Shown: one piece after another, positions 60,362-64,000 of the stretch
How positions within the stretch are numbered: the first letter of the stretch is position 1
Layout of the letters: every line of letters starts with the position of its first letter
Assembly (NCBI RefSeq): GCF_039543645.1
Contig: NZ_BAABKD010000009.1
Location: forward strand, 434,001 to 498,000
Source: Paenalcaligenes hermetiae
Lineage (GTDB): Bacteria; Pseudomonadota; Gammaproteobacteria; Burkholderiales; Burkholderiaceae_B
Direction: 5' to 3'
DNA: 64,000 nucleotides
The notes under the pieces: model-generated
What the model was told of the DNA's origin: nothing
Seen by the model: only the letters and a program-made list of their open reading frames with translations
Database searches by the model: none
Program-made: the position numbers and the translations under genes

Positions 60362-60796
60362 ATGGAAAAAAATTTGGAGAATCTGACTATTGGCGTTTTC
60401 GCCAAGGCGGCCGGGGTCAACGTGGAAACAATCCGGTTCTATCAGCGCAAGGGCTTGTTGCCGGAGCCGGACAAGCCCTATGGCAGCATCCGCCGCTATG
60501 GCGAGGCGGATGTGACGCGGGTGCGCTTCGTGAAATCAGCCCAGCGGCTCGGATTCAGCCTCGACGAGATCGCAGAGCTGCTGAGGCTGGATGACGGCAC
60601 CCACTGCGAGGAAGCCAGCAGCCTGGCCGAGCACAAGCTTCAGGACGTGCGCGAAAAAATGACCGACCTGGCGCGCATGGAAACCGTGCTATCCGAACTT
60701 GTGTTCGCCTGCCATGCGCGGCAAGGGAACGTTTCTTGCCCGCTGATTGCTTCGCTGCAAGGGGAGAAAGAGCCGCGTGGTGCCGACGCGGTGTAG
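60362..60796 (+). CDS. merR: Mercury-responsive regulator MerR
   Basis: Activator/repressor of 144 residues, divergent from merT. Helix-turn-helix TIGVFAKAAGVNVETIRFYQ; Hg2+ ligands are Cys82 (THCEEAS), Cys117 (FACHARQ) and Cys126 (VSCPLIA). The start at 60362 (MEKNLENL) follows homology; the frame is open to 60314, which lies in the promoter. Confidence 0.94.
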   Translation: MEKNLENLTIGVFAKAAGVNVETIRFYQRKGLLPEPDKPYGSIRRYGEADVTRVRFVKSAQRLGFSLDEIAELLRLDDGTHCEEASSLAEHKLQDVREKMTDLARMETVLSELVFACHARQGNVSCPLIASLQGEKEPRGADAV

Positions 60797-60855
60797 CCGA
60801 GGGTAGTTACGCCTTAGCGTGCTTTATTTTCCGTTTTCTGAGACGACCCCTTGAG

Positions 60856-61632
60856 GAGCGAACCCTGCTCGACCTGCTGGCCACCCGCCGCCAGGACGTG
60901 GTGACCAACTACCTGATGAAGCTGAAAGACCGGCAGAAGGTCGAGATCGTCAGCATGGACATGTGGAACCCCTACCGGGCAGCGGTCAAGGCTGTGCTGC
61001 CCCAGGCCCGTATCGTGGTCGATAAGTTCCATGTGGTGCGCATGGCCAACGATGCCCTAGAGAGAGTGCGCAAGGGCCTCAGAAAGGAGCTGAAACCGTC
61101 CCAGAGCCGGACTCTCAAGGGAGACCGGAAAATCCTGCTGAAACGCGCTCACGAAGTCTCAGACCGGGAGCGCCTCATCATGGAGACCTGGACAGGCGCG
61201 TTCCCGCAACTGCTGGCCGCCTACGAGCACAAGGAGCGCTTCTACGGCATCTGGGACGCCACCACACGGCTCCAGGCAGAAGCCGCCCTGGACGAGTGGA
61301 TAGCCACCATCCCGAAGGGCCAAAAGGAAGTCTGGAGCGATCTGGTCAGGGCAGTGGGAAACTGGCGCGAAGAGACCATGACCTACTTCGAGACGGACAT
61401 GCCCGTCACCAACGCTTACACGGAGTCCATCAACCGACTGGCCAAGGACAAGAACCGTGAAGGGCGCGGTTACTCCTTCGAGGTGATGCGGGCACGAATG
61501 CTCTACACCACGAAGCACAAGAAGAAGGCACCGACTGCGAAGGTCTCTCCTTTCTACAAGAAAACCATCGGTTACGGACTGCCGGACTTCGCAGAGGAAC
61601 TCAACTACGGAGTCGATCTATCAACCATCTGA
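60856..61632 (+). pseudogene. tnpA: ISL3-family transposase, C-terminal part
   Basis: C-terminal 258 residues of the split transposase: ERTLLDLLATRRQDVVTNYL, VDKFHVVRMANDALERVRK with the second catalytic Asp, and NAYTESINRLAKDKNREGRG with the catalytic Glu. The frame is intact to its stop, so precise loss of the mer insert would restore the gene. It ends 58 bp before the element terminus at 61690. Confidence 0.9.
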
Positions 61633-61690
61633 GGGTGGTATCAGATTGATGGGGTGAAGGTGCCCCATCAACCATTAAATCCGTATACCC

Positions 61691-62128
61691 TAATTTTTCT
61701 AGGGTGCGCTCGTCTTGTAAGGCTGCTGCAGGTTTGACTTGAATAGCAAACTGCTCAAAAGGACCATCTTTGCAGTCCACTAAAAAATCAGTAGACATAA
61801 CCTGATCTGCACCACGAATAGCAGGATGCTTAATGCCACTATCTATTACAATCTGCTTGGTGTCACTAGGTAATAGGGGGAACTGCTCGCGTATATCTAG
61901 CACGCTGCTCTCCCATTCAAGACTGAGAAAAACAGCAAGCTCTAAATCAGAGAGTAAATGATGAACTCGTCCCGTTTTATGAGAATAAATACGGTGGGAA
62001 CGACCTGAGGAAGGGACTTCTTGGACTGTTAGCCATGGAGTATAGTCCTTACCATGCCCTTGGCCACGCCCCTCTTTAATACGACGGGCAATTTGTACTT
62101 CTGAGAATGAAGATTTTGCTTTAGCCAT
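61691..62128 (-). pseudogene. tnsA: Truncated tnsA (second copy)
   Basis: 146 residues identical in form to Tn7 TnsA (MAKAKSSFSEVQIARR start; Glu63 in DLELA, Asp114 in STDFLVD, Gln130 and Lys132 in AIQVKPAA). After LEKL at 61691 the frame enters the ISPpu12-like terminus and continues with GYTDLMVDGAPSP to a stop at 61601. All catalytic residues of the nuclease remain, but the C-terminal part that contacts TnsC is gone. It reads away from the R end as in Tn7, and in the glmS direction of transcription. Confidence 0.93.
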
Positions 62129-62262
62129 AATAAAAGTCCAGTATGCTTTTTCACAGCATAACTGGACCAATTTCAGTTTACAACTATTTTGTCTAGGTGC
62201 AATCTATATTGTCACAGACGCAAACTATTTTGTTTAGATGCAATCTATTTTGTCACTCTACA
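62129..62262 (-). repeat. Tn7-type right end (outer) with four TnsB sites
   Basis: Minus strand begins TGTAGAGTGACAAAATAG at 62262. Four overlapping TnsB-like sites follow (e.g. AAACAAAATAGTTTGCGTC), more diverged than those of the inner R end. Hairpin GTCCAGTATGC/GCATAACTGGAC at 62136-62167. Confidence 0.87.
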
Positions 62263-62267
62263 TTTCC
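62263..62267. repeat. Right copy of target duplication TTTCC, attTn7
   Basis: TTTCC repeats the bases at 28461-28465. The insertion point lies 25 bp beyond the glmS stop codon, the position used by Tn7 with TnsD. Confidence 0.85.
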
Positions 62268-62287
62268 GCCCAACCTTTACCTTACCC

Positions 62288-64000
62288 CTACTCCACCGTC
62301 ACACTCTTTGCCAGATTACGCGGTTTATCCACATCGGTGCCTCTGGCAACGGCCGTGTGGTAGGCCAATAGTTGTAGTGTGATGGTATGCAAAATAGGAG
62401 AGAGCATGCCGTAGTGTTCGGGCATACGAATCACATGGATATTGTCCTCAGCGTGGATCTGCGTGTTGGCGTCAGCAAATACATATAGCTCGCCACCACG
62501 GGCGTGTACTTCTTGGATATTGGATTTGAGTTTTTCTAATAATTCATCTTTAGGTGCAATCGTGACCACTGGCATGGCTTCTGTGACCAAGGCCAGCGGT
62601 CCGTGTTTTAGCTCTCCGGCCGGATAGCCTTCGGCATGGATATAGCTAATTTCTTTTAGTTTTAAAGCCCCCTCTAAGGCGATGGGATAATGCATGCCGC
62701 GGCCTAAAAACAAGGCATTTTCTTTACGAGCAAATTTATCCGCCCAGTCCATCACTTGTGGCTCTAGCGCTAATACTGTCGCAATGGCTTTGGGTAAGCG
62801 GCGTAGCTTGCGTAACAATTGGTGTTCTTGTTCCTGATCAAGACGGGCTTTGCTTTTAGCCAAAACCATTGCCAATAAAAACAACGCCGCTAGTTGGGTC
62901 GTAAACCCTTTAGTCGATGCCACACCAATCTCTACGCCTGCACGGGTGATAAAAGCCAGCTCGCATTCACGTACCATGGCACTGGTTGCCACATTACATA
63001 CGGTTAGCGTGTGTTCCATACCCAACGATTTGGCATGCTTTAACGCTGCCAACGTATCGGCCGTCTCTCCCGACTGCGAGATCGTCACCACCAAAGTACG
63101 TGGGTTAGGCACGCTTTCTCTGTAGCGGTATTCGCTAGCGATCTCTACCGCAACAGGCATTTTAGCAAGCGCCTCAATCCAATATTTAGCCGTTAAGCCT
63201 GCATAAAAGCTGGTACCACATGCCAAAATCAGCACCTGATCTACCTCATTCAAATGCTGTGCCGCCGCCCCAAACAACTCGGGCACAACAGCGGTAATAC
63301 CCTGCAGCGTATCCCCTACCGCACGCGGCTGCTCAAAAATCTCTTTTTGCATGTAATGGCGATATGGACCCAAATCGGCAGCCGCAGCATGCGCTTGTAC
63401 CGTATGCACAGCGCGATCAATATCCTGCCCAGCCTTATCGACGATCAGCACGGTATCGGTACTTAAATCGACCAAATCCCCGTCTTCTAAATAAATAATC
63501 TGATCTGTAGTCCCTGCGATCGCCAAAGCGTCAGAGGCTAAAAAATTCTCATTATCACCGACCCCAATCACCAAGGGCGATCCATTGCGTGCACCCACTA
63601 ACCGGTCTGGCTCCTCGCTACACATTACCGCTAACGCATAGGCTCCCACCAAACGCTGACAGGCTTGTTGAAGCGCCTCAAACAAATCCCCTTGGTACAA
63701 ATGGTCGATAAGGTGAGCGACTGCTTCGGTATCGGTTTGGCTCTCGAACTCATAGCCCTCGGCCATCAGCTCAGTACGTAGTATTTCGTAATTTTCTATG
63801 ATGCCATTATGTACCACCGCAATACGCGGGGGCTGACCCGAAAAATGGGGGTGGGCATTACGTGTGGCTGGCACACCATGCGTGGCCCAACGTGTATGTG
63901 AGATCCCTAACGTTCCTGCCAAATGATCCCGTTCCACCTGTGCCGCTAGCTCCGCGACGCGCTGCGTACTGCGCGCACGCACCAAGTCGCCTCCGCTACC
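62288..64000 (-). CDS. glmS: Glutamine-fructose-6-phosphate aminotransferase (runs off right edge)
   Basis: Makes glucosamine-6-phosphate for peptidoglycan and LPS. 570 C-terminal codons are in the window; the first 40 or so, including the catalytic Cys1, lie beyond base 64000. Visible blocks: TRWATHGVPATRNAHPH and VVHNGIIENYEILR (glutaminase), LACGTSFYAGLTAKYWIE and VVTISQSGETADTLAALKHA (SIS isomerase domain), and the C-terminal RNLAKSVTVE. This C-terminus is the sequence that TnsD reads in attTn7, which is intact here. Tn7-family elements are found just downstream. Confidence 0.97.
   Translation of the reverse strand, partial: GSGGDLVRARSTQRVAELAAQVERDHLAGTLGISHTRWATHGVPATRNAHPHFSGQPPRIAVVHNGIIENYEILRTELMAEGYEFESQTDTEAVAHLIDHLYQGDLFEALQQACQRLVGAYALAVMCSEEPDRLVGARNGSPLVIGVGDNENFLASDALAIAGTTDQIIYLEDGDLVDLSTDTVLIVDKAGQDIDRAVHTVQAHAAAADLGPYRHYMQKEIFEQPRAVGDTLQGITAVVPELFGAAAQHLNEVDQVLILACGTSFYAGLTAKYWIEALAKMPVAVEIASEYRYRESVPNPRTLVVTISQSGETADTLAALKHAKSLGMEHTLTVCNVATSAMVRECELAFITRAGVEIGVASTKGFTTQLAALFLLAMVLAKSKARLDQEQEHQLLRKLRRLPKAIATVLALEPQVMDWADKFARKENALFLGRGMHYPIALEGALKLKEISYIHAEGYPAGELKHGPLALVTEAMPVVTIAPKDELLEKLKSNIQEVHARGGELYVFADANTQIHAEDNIHVIRMPEHYGMLSPILHTITLQLLAYHTAVARGTDVDKPRNLAKSVTVE

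Larger units (their letters stand above)
56429..60850. mobile_element. mer mini-transposon of Tn21 type (no transposase)
   Basis: 4422 bp with 38-bp terminal inverted repeats (GGGGTCGCCTCAGAAAACGG on the left; GGGGTCGTCTCAGAAAACGG reading in from the right, one mismatch in the shown part) and a 5-bp duplication TTGAG (56424-56428 and 60851-60855). Contents: merR, merT, merP, merA, merD, a damaged merE, and a chimeric EAL-DUF3330-TnpA tail. Neither a resolvase nor a transposase gene is complete, so it moved with trans-supplied Tn21-family transposase. Confidence 0.9.
53892..61690 (+). mobile_element. ISPpu12-like ISL3-family element, interrupted by mer
   Basis: Terminal repeats GGGTAAGCGGATTAAATGG at 53892 and the complement of GGGTATACGGATTTAATGG ending at 61690. 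It carries a cadR-like regulator, a CDF transporter, lspA and tnpA, the gene set of ISPpu12. Subtracting the 4422-bp mer insert and its 5-bp duplication leaves 3372 bp, which is the length I recall for ISPpu12. The 8-bp flanks differ (TAAAAAAA, TAATTTTT), so an adjacent deletion has probably removed tnsB to tnsE. Confidence 0.87.
28466..62262. mobile_element. 33.8-kb composite Tn7-family element at attTn7
   Basis: Outer termini: TGTAGACGGACAAAATAG at 28466 and the complement of TGTAGAGTGACAAAATAG ending at 62262, flanked by TTTCC on both sides. The right end lies 25 bp from the glmS stop codon, the canonical attTn7 point with the R end toward glmS. Cargo is ars, copper/ccm and mer. Only two truncated tnsA copies are present, so it cannot move by itself. 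Inner Tn7 ends (32152 and 53777) show that it is a composite of two relatives. Confidence 0.88.

Noticed and set aside
28466..62262. CRISPR-associated transposon (CAST) type of Tn7 element
   Set aside because: No cas genes, no repeat-spacer array and no tniQ were seen; insertion at canonical attTn7 explains targeting.
53777..62262. The mer segment as a complete Tn7 insertion by itself
   Set aside because: Flanks CATTG and TTTCC differ, so these two ends did not insert together.
1..64000. tRNA or rRNA genes
   Set aside because: Intergenic regions were read for cloverleaf-like and rRNA-like sequence and none was found.

Overview
The window reads as the chromosome of a betaproteobacterium, probably an Alcaligenaceae-like member of the Burkholderiales. 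This is inferred from the protein style of the core genes (aconitase, PutP, the cys operon, GlmS) and was not tested against a database. Three compositional zones can be seen: a core of moderate GC (1-16.8 kb and 62.3-64 kb), an AT-rich accessory stretch (about 17-28.3 kb), and a metal-resistance island (28.5-62.3 kb) whose mercury part is markedly GC-rich.

Core, 1-16.8 kb: the N-terminal part of aconitase (runs off the left edge), a Na+/proline symporter, two acyl-CoA thioesterases, and then assimilatory sulfate reduction. Siroheme synthase cysG faces away from a tight cysH-cysD-cysN-cysJ-cysI run, which takes sulfate through APS and sulfite to sulfide. A PhnP-like phosphodiesterase, a parvulin, a decayed CysA-like C-terminus, and an MFS transporter/MetE-like pair with a MetR-type box follow. 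Accessory stretch, 17-28.3 kb: an IS3-family element, a DUF5710 protein, a bile-acid/arsenite-type transporter, a 1033-residue WG-repeat protein and several unrecognised proteins.

Island, 28466-62262: a 33.8-kb Tn7-family element sits at the standard attTn7 site just behind glmS. It is bounded by a 5-bp duplication (TTTCC) and its outer termini both begin TGTAGA. No tnsB, tnsC, tnsD or tnsE is present, only two broken tnsA copies. Two further Tn7 ends face outward inside it (R at 32152, L at 53777), so the layout is L-ars-tnsA'-R / copper region / L-IS-tnsA'-R. A single crossover between two Tn7 relatives would give this order. Cargo: (a) arsC-arsB-arsH-arsR. (b) A copper module: CopA-type ATPase, DUF411 protein, cytochrome c, M23 peptidase, Met/His-rich protein, MntP, DUF2933, CopZ, Cys-rich copper-storage protein, methyltransferase, a complete ccmABCDEFGHI operon with TlpA and CcdA, a CopRS-type two-component system, a multicopper oxidase and a second thioredoxin protein. 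(c) An ISPpu12-like ISL3 element (cadR-like regulator, CDF transporter, lspA, tnpA) whose transposase is split by a 4422-bp mer mini-transposon of the Tn21 type.

The most notable observation is regulatory. Four intergenic regions of the copper module carry ATGACAA-N4-GTAAT, then exactly 33 nt, then a TATAGT or TAAAGT -10 hexamer. One of the four precedes the ccm operon. This suggests a dedicated copper regulon, probably run by the CopRS pair at 48.4-50.5 kb, that couples copper stress to a mobile cytochrome c maturation system.
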